From NCBI GenBank assembly GCA_012965625.1, contig DTSC01000105.1, forward strand, positions 18,661 to 38,374: 19,714 nucleotides of DNA, in the 5' to 3' direction. Of this stretch, positions 7,770-15,744 are shown one piece after another. Within the stretch, counting starts at the first letter, position 1. The number at the start of each line of letters is the position of its first letter. The notes under the pieces are model-generated. The model saw only the letters and a program-made list of their open reading frames with translations. It was not told the origin of the DNA and did no database searches. Source of the stretch: Flavobacteriales bacterium (GTDB lineage Bacteria > Bacteroidota > Bacteroidia > NORP154). A program made the position numbers and the translations under genes.

Positions 7770-8393
7770 ATGTTACAGCTCAGCTTAAATGGTGTAGGCA
7801 AGCGGTATAATCGTGATTGGATATTCCGAAACATAAAGAAAGACTTTCATCAGGGAAAATCGTATGCAATTCTTGGTTCTAATGGTGCTGGGAAATCTAC
7901 ATATATCCAATTGTTAGCTGGGAACATTACACCAAACGAAGGTGAGTTAAGCCATCTATTAGATGAAGTAGCATTGGAACCAGATCAAGTATATCAGTAT
8001 GTGGCATTAGCTGCCCCATATCTGGATTTGGTAACAGAATTCACTTTGTTAGAGCAGGTCAGTTTTCATTTTAACTTTAAACGTTTGCCAAAAGGCATTG
8101 AAAAAGATGAATTGCCTGGAATTATGAATTTGGAAAGAGAAAAAAACAAACCACTTAAACAATTCTCTTCTGGGATGTTACAGCGGGTAAAATTAGGTTT
8201 GGCAATACTTAGTGATTGTCCGATATTATTGTTAGATGAGCCTGCAAGCAACTTAGATCGTGCCAGCATTAAGTGGTATATGGAATTATTAGATAGCTAT
8301 GCATCACAAAAACTGGTGGTAATTTGTTCAAATAGCAGAAAAGAGGAATATGAGTTTTGCCAACAAGAACTATTTATAGACAATTATAGATAA
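7770..8393 (+). CDS. ABC transporter ATP-binding protein
   Basis: The protein has 207 residues and a single ATPase domain. Walker A GSNGAGKST lies at 36-44, a degenerate signature FSSGMLQRVKL at 132-142 (in place of LSGGQ), and Walker B ILLLDEPASNLD at 152-163. There is no membrane domain, and no permease gene lies beside it, so its partner is encoded elsewhere or it acts alone. It starts 24 bases after lpxA and ends before efp. The same small ATPase is, as I recall, found in this lipid A cluster in other Bacteroidota, which hints at an envelope role, but the substrate is unknown. The short linker between the Walker A and signature regions resembles CcmA-like exporters. Confidence 0.85.
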   Translation: MLQLSLNGVGKRYNRDWIFRNIKKDFHQGKSYAILGSNGAGKSTYIQLLAGNITPNEGELSHLLDEVALEPDQVYQYVALAAPYLDLVTEFTLLEQVSFHFNFKRLPKGIEKDELPGIMNLEREKNKPLKQFSSGMLQRVKLGLAILSDCPILLLDEPASNLDRASIKWYMELLDSYASQKLVVICSNSRKEEYEFCQQELFIDNYR

Positions 8394-8398
8394 CTTTG
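8391..8398 (+). promoter_or_regulatory. Possible -7 box (TAACTTTG) for efp
   Basis: TAACTTTG fits the Bacteroidota TAnnTTTG consensus. It overlaps the ABC gene stop codon and lies about 58 bases before the efp start. No -33 TTG is seen at the normal spacing. An own promoter for efp inside the cluster is plausible because EF-P is needed at high level, but this is inference. Confidence 0.3.
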
Positions 8399-8455
8399 TA
8401 ATTGCACTTGTTTTTGGAGGCAGAATGCAAAAAGTAATTAAATAAATTGAATATT

Positions 8456-9022
8456 ATGGCTACAACAGCAGACATTAAAAATGGGATGGTAATTGAATTT
8501 AACAAGAATCTCGTTTCCATTATAGAGTTTCAGCATGTAAAACCAGGCAAAGGTCCAGCTTTTGTAAGGACAAAACTAAAATCCATAAAAACAGGAAAAG
8601 TCATAGACAATACATTTACTTCTGGAGTAAAAATAAATGTTGCCAGAGTAGAGAGAAGGGCCTACCAATATTTATATAATGATGACATTGGCTATCATTT
8701 TATGGACACACAAACTTATGAGCAAACCTTTATTAACAAGGACATAATAAATGCCCCCAGCCTATTAAAAGAAGGGCAAGAAGTTGAAATTATAATTCAT
8801 GTTGAGCAAGAAGAAGTGTTGGCTTGTGAACTTCCGGCTTTTGTAGATTTAGAAGTCACCTATACCGAGCCTGGCGTAAAAGGAGATACTGCTACCAATA
8901 CACTAAAGCCGGCAACCACAGAAACTGGAGCTACGATAAATGTTCCACTATTTATAAATGAAGGAGAAAAGGTTAGAATCGATACAAGAACTGGAAATTA
9001 TTCTGAACGAGTAAAAAAATAA
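8456..9022 (+). CDS. efp: Translation elongation factor P
   Basis: The protein has 188 residues, the standard EF-P length. Domain I starts MATTADIKNGMVIEFN; the tip loop HVKPGKGPAFVRTKL carries Lys32, the position that enters the peptidyl-transferase centre and is modified in some bacteria. Domains II and III follow, with the conserved TATNTLKPATTETGA and RIDTRTGNYSERV segments near the end. EF-P relieves ribosome stalling at polyproline stretches. ATG 8456 is chosen over an in-frame TTG at 8447 because MATTADI is the expected N-terminus. No modification gene (epmA/epmB, earP) is in the window, so the state of Lys32 cannot be told. Confidence 0.97.
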   Translation: MATTADIKNGMVIEFNKNLVSIIEFQHVKPGKGPAFVRTKLKSIKTGKVIDNTFTSGVKINVARVERRAYQYLYNDDIGYHFMDTQTYEQTFINKDIINAPSLLKEGQEVEIIIHVEQEEVLACELPAFVDLEVTYTEPGVKGDTATNTLKPATTETGATINVPLFINEGEKVRIDTRTGNYSERVKK

Positions 9023-9040
9023 ACCACAATAGTATTATTT

Positions 9041-9967
9041 ATGAAATTTACAACCGCTATTAGTGTTAAAGATCTTGCTGAGATGATTCAAGCAGATATT
9101 GAAGGTGATGAAAATCAGATGGTAATAGGAATTAATGAAATACATAAAGTGAGTGAAGGAGACTTGGTTTTTGTCGATCATCCAAAATATTATGAAAAAG
9201 CACTTTCTTCAGCTGCCACAACTATTTTAATAGATAAAAAGATTGATTGTCCAATTGGGAAAACACTGCTAATCAGTGACAATCCTTTTCGGGATTATAA
9301 CAAGCTAACACGACATTATTGTCCGTTTAGTTCTTCAAAATCTCAAATTTCATCAACAGCAATTGTTGGAGAGCGAACTACCTTACAGCCAAATGTGGTA
9401 CTGGGAAATCATGTAGTAATTGGAAAACATTGTATTATTCATCCTAATGTTAGCATATATGACAATTGTGTTCTTGGGGATAATGTAATAGTGCATGCAA
9501 ATACAGTAATTGGTGGAGATGCCTTTTATTATCAAAAACAGGAAGGAAAATATAATAAAATGCATACCTGCGGAAGGGTTGTTATAGCGGATGATGTTGA
9601 AATTGGCTCTAATTCTACAATTGACAAAGGAGTAAGTGGCGATACGATTATTGGTAAAGGAACTAAAATTGATAATCATGTTCATGTTGGTCATGATACG
9701 GTAATAGGAAAAAACTGCCTTTTTGCAGCACATGTCGGAATATCCGGAGCTGTTATTATTGAAGATGATGTAACCTTGTGGGGCCAGGTAGGAATACCAA
9801 GCGATGTGACTATTGGCAAGGGAGCCGTAGTATTGGCTCAATCTGGTGTTACAAAATCTTTAGAAAGCAATAAAATTTACTTTGGTTCCCCAGCTGCAGA
9901 AAACAGAGAAAAATTACGAGAACTAGCCCTGATCAGAAAGTTACCGGAACTTATGGAAAGGTTATAA
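9041..9967 (+). CDS. LpxD-like hexapeptide acyltransferase (paralogue)
   Basis: The protein has 308 residues, shorter than the ~340-350 of true LpxD. An N-terminal LpxD-type domain (about 1-100, with NEIHKVSEGDLVFVDHPKY) is followed by hexapeptide repeats (about 103-272) and a short helical tail. His218 in HVGHDTVIG fits the LpxD/LpxA catalytic histidine. The second LpxD histidine (E. coli GH in INGHMEI) falls on Asp255 in WGQVGIPSDVTIG by eye alignment, so it appears lost. In Bacteroidota a protein of this kind normally coexists with LpxD and follows efp, so this is probably the usual paralogue and not a relocated lpxD. It may acylate another nucleotide-sugar, or may now cover for the broken lpxD; both are inference. 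It starts 18 bases after efp, in the same transcription direction. Confidence 0.82.
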   Translation: MKFTTAISVKDLAEMIQADIEGDENQMVIGINEIHKVSEGDLVFVDHPKYYEKALSSAATTILIDKKIDCPIGKTLLISDNPFRDYNKLTRHYCPFSSSKSQISSTAIVGERTTLQPNVVLGNHVVIGKHCIIHPNVSIYDNCVLGDNVIVHANTVIGGDAFYYQKQEGKYNKMHTCGRVVIADDVEIGSNSTIDKGVSGDTIIGKGTKIDNHVHVGHDTVIGKNCLFAAHVGISGAVIIEDDVTLWGQVGIPSDVTIGKGAVVLAQSGVTKSLESNKIYFGSPAAENREKLRELALIRKLPELMERL

Positions 9968-10082
9968 AAACTCATCCCTTTCAGGCCCTGGTAATAATTC
10001 TTATACCCAACCCCAATCTATTTCTTGAACAGAAGGCAAAAGTTGGATTATTAATAATGAATGCTGTTAAGAGCATAATTAT

Positions 10083-10090
10083 TATCTTTG
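10083..10090 (+). promoter_or_regulatory. Possible -7 box (TATCTTTG) for the phosphatase gene
   Basis: TATCTTTG is a perfect TAnnTTTG match 18 bases before the ATG at 10109, within a 141-base gap after the LpxD-like gene. The region upstream is AT-rich but has no clear -33 TTG at the expected spacing. It suggests that the phosphatase gene has its own transcript. Confidence 0.38.
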
Positions 10091-10108
10091 ATAAGACAGA
10101 AATTTTAA

Positions 10109-11347
10109 ATGACAGCCTTAAGTACCATAAAAACTACTTCCAGTAGGATTAAAGACATTAAGCTTAACATCCTTTTGGAAGTAACAAAAGCAATTAATGA
10201 TAACACTTCTAGGGAAGAGTTATTTCGAAGATTTGAGGATGTTTTGAAAAACCAACTTAAAATCGGCAAAATTGTTCTCTTTATGCATGATGAAGAATGG
10301 GAGTGCATGATACATTATGGCATAAAACAAAAGGGTTTTGATATTGAAGTTGAAAGGGATTTATTGAGCTTTAAAGAAATATTGTATGTAAACCTTATTA
10401 GCAGGCCTCACTTAGAATTATTTGACGTTGTTATTCCTGTTCTTCATAAGGCAAAACCACTTGCATACCTACTGATTGGTGATATTGATGAAGAGCGAAT
10501 TGATATCAGTCCAACTATTAAGCATCGGCCATTCATTGAAACGCTAACAAACATTATTGTAGTTGCTATTGAGAACAAAAAGCTGGCAAAAAGGGAGCTA
10601 AAACAAGAAGGAATTAAAAAAGAACTGGAACTTGCTTCGGAAATGCAGAATTTGCTGTTTCCAAGGGAATTGCCAGAAAATGAAAATCTTGAGGCTTCAG
10701 CCTTTTATCAGCCTCACCAACAAGTTGGTGGAGATTATTACGATTATATCAAAACTGGAGATCACGAGGTGGTTTTCTGTATGGCAGATGTATCCGGAAA
10801 GGGGATTCCCGCAGCATTTTTGATGTCAAATTTTCAAGCATACCTTCGGGCGTTGATCAAAAGGATGCCGCTGTTTTATCTTATTCAAAGGCTTAATAAT
10901 AAAGTTATGGATAGTGCAAAAGGCGAGAAGTTCATAACAATGTTCATAGCAAAATATGATTTGCATACAAGGGTTCTTAATTATGTGAATGCCGGACAAA
11001 ACCCACCCCTGTTAATCACAAAAAATGAAAAAGGTGAAGTAAATCATGAGCTTCTAAAAATAGGATGTACTGGCTTGGGGATGTTTGAAGACTTGCCAAA
11101 AGTTGATGAGGGGATGATCAATATTGGGAAGTGCGACACATTATTGTGTTATACAGATGGGGTTGTTGAGCTTGAAAACAACAAGGGCCAACAATACGGT
11201 GTGGAGTCCTTGATTGAGTTGGCAAAAGAGAACCAAGATAAGTCGCCAAAAGAGTTTATAGAGTTGCTTAAAGAAACGCTTAAAACCTTCAAGGAAGACC
11301 AACCATATATAGACGACATAGCCCTTTTAAGCGCCCGATTTTTTTAA
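10109..11347 (+). CDS. GAF-SpoIIE (PP2C-type) Ser/Thr phosphatase
   Basis: The protein has 412 residues. Residues 15-155 look like a GAF-type sensor domain; residues 156-188 form a charged helix ending in EMQNLLFP, the standard linker in RsbU-like enzymes; residues 190-412 are a SpoIIE/PPM phosphatase with Asp209 in GGDYYDY, Asp227 in MADVSGKGIPAAF, Asp350 in CYTDGVVE and Asp402/Asp403 in the final DDIALL. These acidic residues bind the two metals. The family dephosphorylates anti-sigma antagonists or similar partners in response to a signal felt by the N-terminal domain. No anti-sigma factor, STAS antagonist or kinase lies in the window, so the target is unknown. There is no membrane segment, so it acts in the cytoplasm. 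A -7 box precedes it. Confidence 0.88.
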   Translation: MTALSTIKTTSSRIKDIKLNILLEVTKAINDNTSREELFRRFEDVLKNQLKIGKIVLFMHDEEWECMIHYGIKQKGFDIEVERDLLSFKEILYVNLISRPHLELFDVVIPVLHKAKPLAYLLIGDIDEERIDISPTIKHRPFIETLTNIIVVAIENKKLAKRELKQEGIKKELELASEMQNLLFPRELPENENLEASAFYQPHQQVGGDYYDYIKTGDHEVVFCMADVSGKGIPAAFLMSNFQAYLRALIKRMPLFYLIQRLNNKVMDSAKGEKFITMFIAKYDLHTRVLNYVNAGQNPPLLITKNEKGEVNHELLKIGCTGLGMFEDLPKVDEGMINIGKCDTLLCYTDGVVELENNKGQQYGVESLIELAKENQDKSPKEFIELLKETLKTFKEDQPYIDDIALLSARFF

Positions 11348-11450
11348 AAGCAATAAGACAGCATAATTATTGTTATTTGATGTCCATAGACTGATCACAG
11401 CACAATAAAATTATTAAGAGAATGGCTTGTTCAAGGCAAAAATTTTTGCA

Positions 11451-12326
11451 ATGAAGCTAAAAGCGACGATATGTATAATTACAATTTTATTGTTCAGCTT
11501 TTGCAGAAAAGCCCCAAAAAATCCAGACTCTTGTGATTTCTCTGGAGATTCAAACGACTACTTCACAATTATTGGAAATGCAGATTCACCTAACAGAGCA
11601 TTCAATGTCTTTTGTAAAAAGGTCAATGTTTTTGGGGTAATGGTTTATGCAACATCTAAAGTTTCAGATGCAGAACTGCTTCATTGTGCCAATATTTTGG
11701 CTCAGTATTTAGACAACGATGAAGACGGATACATTGATAACCAGCTTGTGCTTGATAAAATGCTGGAAAATAATTCCTGCATGGTTCTTTTTGCAAAAGA
11801 GAAGTCTTCAAAAAAACGAAGATTTTATAATAGTGAAGGAGACTTTTATGAACAATCTGTTGGACAGGATCTATATGGAGAAGAAACACATCCTGGTTGG
11901 AATAAAACCAATCCTTTTGATGCTACATTAGAGGAAGTTCTGCACTTAATCAGCTCAACAGGGTATTCTAAAGCATATCCTGATATTTTTGGTGAACAGA
12001 AAGGTTCGGCCATTGCTAATGCCATGGATCTGGCAAGGGGAGGGCAGTTTACTTCAATCCCAAATCAATATCCTGCTGGGGCCTGGTATACTTATAATGA
12101 CAAAACATGCGAATATGATTGTCAGGTAACAGAATATTTTTACTGGGCATTAACGTCATTGTTAGGAGCCCAGGATTACAATGGGAGATTGGATGAGATT
12201 GCCAATGAATGGATTGCCAATACATCTGCTTTGATCCAGTTCATGGATCCTGATATTTATTCATTGCTTATGGATACCCTCTATCATCTTCCTGTAATAC
12301 TGCCTGATGGTAAATATAGAAGATAG
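11451..12326 (+). CDS. Unrecognised lipoprotein with calcium-loop motif
   Basis: The protein has 291 residues and I do not recognise the family. Residues 1-17 are a lysine-led hydrophobic signal and Cys18 in LFSFC is a plausible lipid attachment site, though Phe at -1 is not ideal. Residues 88-96, DNDEDGYID, match an EF-hand/dockerin-type calcium loop (Asp88, Asp90, Asp92, Gly93). A conserved-looking core has Glu161-Glu162-x-x-His165 inside ATLEEVLHLI and a later CEYDCQVTEYFYW stretch with Glu228, which together could form a metal site; this is inference. No T9SS C-terminal sorting domain is seen. I prefer ATG 11451 to an upstream in-frame TTG at 11427 because it places the signal peptide at the N-terminus. 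It stands alone between the phosphatase gene and a converging operon. Confidence 0.8.
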   Translation: MKLKATICIITILLFSFCRKAPKNPDSCDFSGDSNDYFTIIGNADSPNRAFNVFCKKVNVFGVMVYATSKVSDAELLHCANILAQYLDNDEDGYIDNQLVLDKMLENNSCMVLFAKEKSSKKRRFYNSEGDFYEQSVGQDLYGEETHPGWNKTNPFDATLEEVLHLISSTGYSKAYPDIFGEQKGSAIANAMDLARGGQFTSIPNQYPAGAWYTYNDKTCEYDCQVTEYFYWALTSLLGAQDYNGRLDEIANEWIANTSALIQFMDPDIYSLLMDTLYHLPVILPDGKYRR

Positions 12327-12332
12327 GGCCTT

Positions 12333-12364
12333 GTGAATTTTGTTCACCAGAACAATTTTATTGT
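12333..12364 (+). terminator. Weak hairpins between converging genes
   Basis: GTGAA/TTCAC (12333-12337 with 12343-12347) and ACAAT/ATTGT (12352-12356 with 12360-12364) are two small AT-rich stems followed by a T-rich stretch. They lie in the 101-base gap between the lipoprotein gene and the converging wzy-like gene, where a bidirectional terminator is expected. The stems are only 5 bp, so the call is tentative. Confidence 0.25.
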
Positions 12365-12427
12365 GTTTTATTTAAAAGGTCAATTACTTAGTGAAAAAGC
12401 GGAAATCTAATGGTGGCATAGCCCTCA

Positions 12428-13897
12428 TTAACCTTTAGGATAATCTCTATCAGTATGGCCTGGGTTTTTTGAGTGGTAAATGTCCAGGGCTGTAATGATA
12501 GCAATAAATCCCCAAAAAGGCACGGATGCTTTATCTGTATCTAGATAGTTGTTCAAAAAACCATGAATAAAATAAGTGGAAAGACCCAATACAACTGAAA
12601 GAGATAAAAATCGAACCTCTTCTCTTTTCGCATTTAAATAGAGCCTTATTCCAATATACAGAGAATAAATAGCAATTAACAGAAAGGATACCCCCCCCAA
12701 TAAACCACTTTCAGATAAAGGACCAATGTATTCACTATGAGCATTCCCAAGATCACCTGCATTAGTGCTGATTAAAGTCATGTTTTTTGATAACTGAAAA
12801 GGCGCATATTTAAATTGATAAGTCCCCGGCCCCCAACCAAAAATTGGCCGTTCTTTGAACATAGCAATTGCTGAGCTCCATCTGTTAATACGTTCTGTAT
12901 TTGAATCGTCAGTTGAGATATTCGAAATAGATTGGAAGTTTTCAACAAACTCTTCTGAAGAGTCTTGCTTGTTTTTTTCCAAAGCAATCATTATTTGCTC
13001 CTTATTAAGCACTAGGAAACCGACAATAACAAATATCGCAATTAACACTGTTCTGACCTTAATCTTGAATATTATTAATAGATAGAGGCCTAAAGCGGCT
13101 GGCAAGCTTACCCAAACAGCTCGCGAATAGGAAAACAATATGGCAAAACAAAAACAAAACAGCACAAATAAACCAGCAACTTTCATAAGTCTAGTCTTTT
13201 CTTTAGTAAGCACATGAGTGAATACAAAAGGCAAAAACATAGCAATTATTGCACCATAGGCCGTATGGCTAGGATAAAAGGGAGTCATTACAGACTGGGA
13301 AAGTTCTTCGTCAAACCCGGTTCTTATTAAGCCGAAAGAGGCATATCCGATTACCAAAATCAAGGGAATTATATACATCCACAAAAACCGCTTTATGTTT
13401 TCTAAGTAACGAAATACGGAAATTGAGAAAAAATAAAAAGGAACCAAAAACCAAATACGGGAAACCAGGTATTTGAATGACACCAAAGGAAGGTCGCTGG
13501 TTATAGACGTTAAGGCCATCCACATCAAATTAATTAATACCAGGATAGTTATGGGGTGAAGGATAACTTTAGTATCATAATCCCCTTTATACAGCTGTTG
13601 GATTATAAATATTGTACTCAATAGTAGCATTAGAGGTTCTGCGGGTAGGCTAATAGATGTTCCGAAGTCTAAATGCTCCAAGGATACTGAAAGCGGCGTT
13701 AGGAAAACGGCCAAAAACAATAACTTATCCAGAGAAAAGGTGCAAAATAAGGCAATTAATAGCCCAGCCGGTATCAGTAAAGACCACCACCATCCCTGGC
13801 TTATGATAGCTGCATTTAATGCGATGAACACAAAACAAATTGCATACATCCATTTTAAGCTTGCTGGATTGGTGTTAAGATTAAACCTGATTGCCAT
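12428..13897 (-). CDS. Wzy/WaaL-type O-antigen polymerase or ligase
   Basis: The protein has 489 residues and many hydrophobic segments (roughly 10-12 helices), with one large loop at about residues 290-375. That loop carries the family core RWSSAIAMFKERPIFGWGPG and a following NAHSEYIGPLSESGLLGG segment; the GxGPGT and H-x-E residues are typical of the Wzy_C/O-antigen ligase family. It polymerises repeat units or ligates O-antigen to lipid A-core on the periplasmic face. The frame is open further upstream, but only from a TTG at 13975 lying inside the preceding methyltransferase gene. I take ATG 13897, 10 bases after that gene, where MAIRFNLNTNP fits a normal start. A run of eight G on the coding strand (12698-12691) lies in codons about 400-402 and could slip. 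Confidence 0.88.
   Translation of the reverse strand: MAIRFNLNTNPASLKWMYAICFVFIALNAAIISQGWWWSLLIPAGLLIALFCTFSLDKLLFLAVFLTPLSVSLEHLDFGTSISLPAEPLMLLLSTIFIIQQLYKGDYDTKVILHPITILVLINLMWMALTSITSDLPLVSFKYLVSRIWFLVPFYFFSISVFRYLENIKRFLWMYIIPLILVIGYASFGLIRTGFDEELSQSVMTPFYPSHTAYGAIIAMFLPFVFTHVLTKEKTRLMKVAGLFVLFCFCFAILFSYSRAVWVSLPAALGLYLLIIFKIKVRTVLIAIFVIVGFLVLNKEQIMIALEKNKQDSSEEFVENFQSISNISTDDSNTERINRWSSAIAMFKERPIFGWGPGTYQFKYAPFQLSKNMTLISTNAGDLGNAHSEYIGPLSESGLLGGVSFLLIAIYSLYIGIRLYLNAKREEVRFLSLSVVLGLSTYFIHGFLNNYLDTDKASVPFWGFIAIITALDIYHSKNPGHTDRDYPKG
12691..12698 (-). repeat. G8 homopolymer in the wzy-like gene
   Basis: Eight consecutive C on the plus strand are eight G in the coding strand and encode the Gly-Gly of SGLLGGVSF. 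It is the only G/C run of this length that I noticed in this AT-rich window. Gain or loss of one base would shift the frame and remove about the last 88 residues, including membrane helices. Whether it varies in nature cannot be seen here. Confidence 0.6.
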
Positions 13898-13907
13898 CTT
13901 GATCTTT

Positions 13908-14636
13908 TTATTTAATGGCCGAAATAATAAGATTTGGAGTAAAAAACAATTTCCTGGTACTTTTACCAGAGGCAAAAAGAATTATTTTGCAAACAAATTT
14001 TACAAATGGCCATAATAAGGAACGAATTAAATTTTTTAATACCCCAGGGACTTTAACGCAAGATGAATCTATTGATACGTTATTAAAACCTGCTGTAAGC
14101 ATAATTTGTTCTGCTGAAAAACTATTAAGAACAACCTCATGAGTGAAGTCGCCATAATAGAAGGTGGAACCGAAAGGAGCATCACCATTAGGTGTTCTGA
14201 AAATCACTTTCCCATGCTGCTTTAGCCTTGACTTTATCAGGGCTAATAAATTCATTAATTCTTCCTTGTTAAAATGTTCAATGATATCAATTCCAATGAT
14301 ACAATCGTATGATGAGCTGTCATCATTTAAATAATGGAAGAGGTCAGAATGCACTACTTCAGAAACTCCAAGCTCTTTGGCTTTTTGTACCTGTTCTTCA
14401 CTGATATCAATCCCTTTAACAGATGAATACCCACAACGTTTAAGCAATGAAATTAAGCTTCCATAACCGCATCCAAGATCAAGAATCACAGATTTTTTAT
14501 CGGAAGGCACCAGTGATAAAATTTCTTTAGATAAAATCCATTGGCTGTTATAAGCGGATTCTTCAAAAGAGCAGGAATCATGTCTTGATTCCTGAAAGTT
14601 ATAATAAGATCTATAGAATTTGTCTCGAAAAGCCAT
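13908..14636 (-). CDS. Class I SAM-dependent methyltransferase
   Basis: The protein has 242 residues. Motif I is ILDLGCGYGS (51-60), with the acidic ribose-binding residue Asp77 in KGIDIS, and motif IV-like CIIGIDIIEHF at about 110-120; this is a UbiG/Methyltransf_11/23-type Rossmann fold. The C-terminal 45 residues hold a hydrophobic stretch (SLLWPFVKFVCKIILFA) that may dock the enzyme on the membrane. Its place between the chain-length gene and the wzy-like gene suggests that it methylates a sugar of the exported glycan or caps the chain end; the substrate is not shown by the sequence. It starts 25 bases after the Wzz gene. Confidence 0.87.
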   Translation of the reverse strand: MAFRDKFYRSYYNFQESRHDSCSFEESAYNSQWILSKEILSLVPSDKKSVILDLGCGYGSLISLLKRCGYSSVKGIDISEEQVQKAKELGVSEVVHSDLFHYLNDDSSSYDCIIGIDIIEHFNKEELMNLLALIKSRLKQHGKVIFRTPNGDAPFGSTFYYGDFTHEVVLNSFSAEQIMLTAGFNNVSIDSSCVKVPGVLKNLIRSLLWPFVKFVCKIILFASGKSTRKLFFTPNLIISAIK

Positions 14637-14661
14637 TAGATTATTTAATGGATAAAGAAAA

Positions 14662-15684
14662 CTATTTTTTAAATCTTTTAATATTATCCATGGTAATAAT
14701 AATCAAAGTTCCCATTATAAATGCAGCAATGGTAGAAAGGACAACAATAAGCCACCTAATCGGATATGACTTTTTCTCAGCAGGATAGGCCCAATTCACC
14801 ACAAACTTATGAGACAAGGTTTCATTTGCATCTACTTTTGCCTCCTCATATCTTCTCTTTAAAATTGGATAAACTTCTTTATAAGTGTTTTCAAGGTTAA
14901 AAACTAAGGCCATTTGCGTGCTGCCGTATTTTCCAAGGGTATCTAGCTTATCCCCAAGGGACTTTATAGCCCTTTGATCATTTTTCGAAAGAGCAACAGC
15001 ATATTCGCGATTTAAAACTTCTGATTGAGATTTATAATCATGAATGCCTATTTTACCAAGCATTTTAAGTGAATCTTTAATTTTAATAATATAATTCTGT
15101 AAATCTTCATATTCTGTTTTTACAATTTCAAATGCTTGAACTGCAATAGTTTTTTGCATTTTATTTTTTGCAGAGTCAATCAGATTGGCAATATCATTAG
15201 CAATGCCAGCAGCCATTTTGGGATCAGTATCCAGAACCTTGATTTCAATGGAAAGCAATTCGGTTCGTTTAAAGGAAATATTATCATCATACTCCTTATT
15301 AAGCTTTGTAAGTGGATATTCCACATCTTCCATATCAATTTCATAATGATTCATCAGATCGTACCTCTGCATAATTTTAAATCTTATATCATCCGAGTTT
15401 AGTATTTGTAAAAGCTGTTCAGCCTCTTCTTCTTCTCCAAATTTCAAGACATCATTTTTTAAACCAGCATTTTCATTAAGTACCGCTTTTGAAATTGAGC
15501 TTGTTGACCCAGGGAATAAAATTACTTTTGACTCATATTTTGGTTTTATAAAAAAGGGTCCTGAGAATATTGCTGAGATAATTACCGCAGCCAAAGAAAT
15601 GATAATTAATGGCTTTCTATGACCATATAAGAATTGAATCAAATTAACGGATTCAAAAGAGTGCTGTTCTTCAGAATTTGACAT
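14662..15684 (-). CDS. Wzz-type chain-length determinant protein
   Basis: The protein has 340 residues and the PCP topology: a short cytoplasmic start, a first membrane helix at about 25-45, a long periplasmic part with coiled-coil stretches (about 175-240), and a second helix at about 308-333 preceded by the proline-containing YPAEKKSYPIRW segment. Proteins of this family set the modal length of Wzy-made polysaccharides. There is no attached tyrosine autokinase domain, and no wzc or wza gene is nearby, which favours O-antigen-like rather than capsule-type export. It sits between the flippase gene (60 bases upstream) and the methyltransferase gene. Confidence 0.88.
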   Translation of the reverse strand: MSNSEEQHSFESVNLIQFLYGHRKPLIIISLAAVIISAIFSGPFFIKPKYESKVILFPGSTSSISKAVLNENAGLKNDVLKFGEEEEAEQLLQILNSDDIRFKIMQRYDLMNHYEIDMEDVEYPLTKLNKEYDDNISFKRTELLSIEIKVLDTDPKMAAGIANDIANLIDSAKNKMQKTIAVQAFEIVKTEYEDLQNYIIKIKDSLKMLGKIGIHDYKSQSEVLNREYAVALSKNDQRAIKSLGDKLDTLGKYGSTQMALVFNLENTYKEVYPILKRRYEEAKVDANETLSHKFVVNWAYPAEKKSYPIRWLIVVLSTIAAFIMGTLIIITMDNIKRFKK

Positions 15685-15744
15685 AATAAGAGATAAGAGT
15701 GGTTTTTATTCTCGGCAAAAGTAGGCAAAATCCTCAATTGAAGC

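Noticed and set aside
9383..9841. 152-codon open frame on the minus strand opposite the LpxD-like gene
   Set aside because: It is rich in Tyr, Asn, Ser and Ile because it is the antisense of hexapeptide repeat codons; it has no recognisable domain and lies fully inside a well-supported gene.
12391..12460. Minus-strand frame after the wzy-like gene ending in GYATIRFPLFH, resembling the C-terminus of an outer-membrane protein
   Set aside because: It is very short, overlaps the wzy-like stop region in another frame and has no start or upstream homology that I can see; probably chance.
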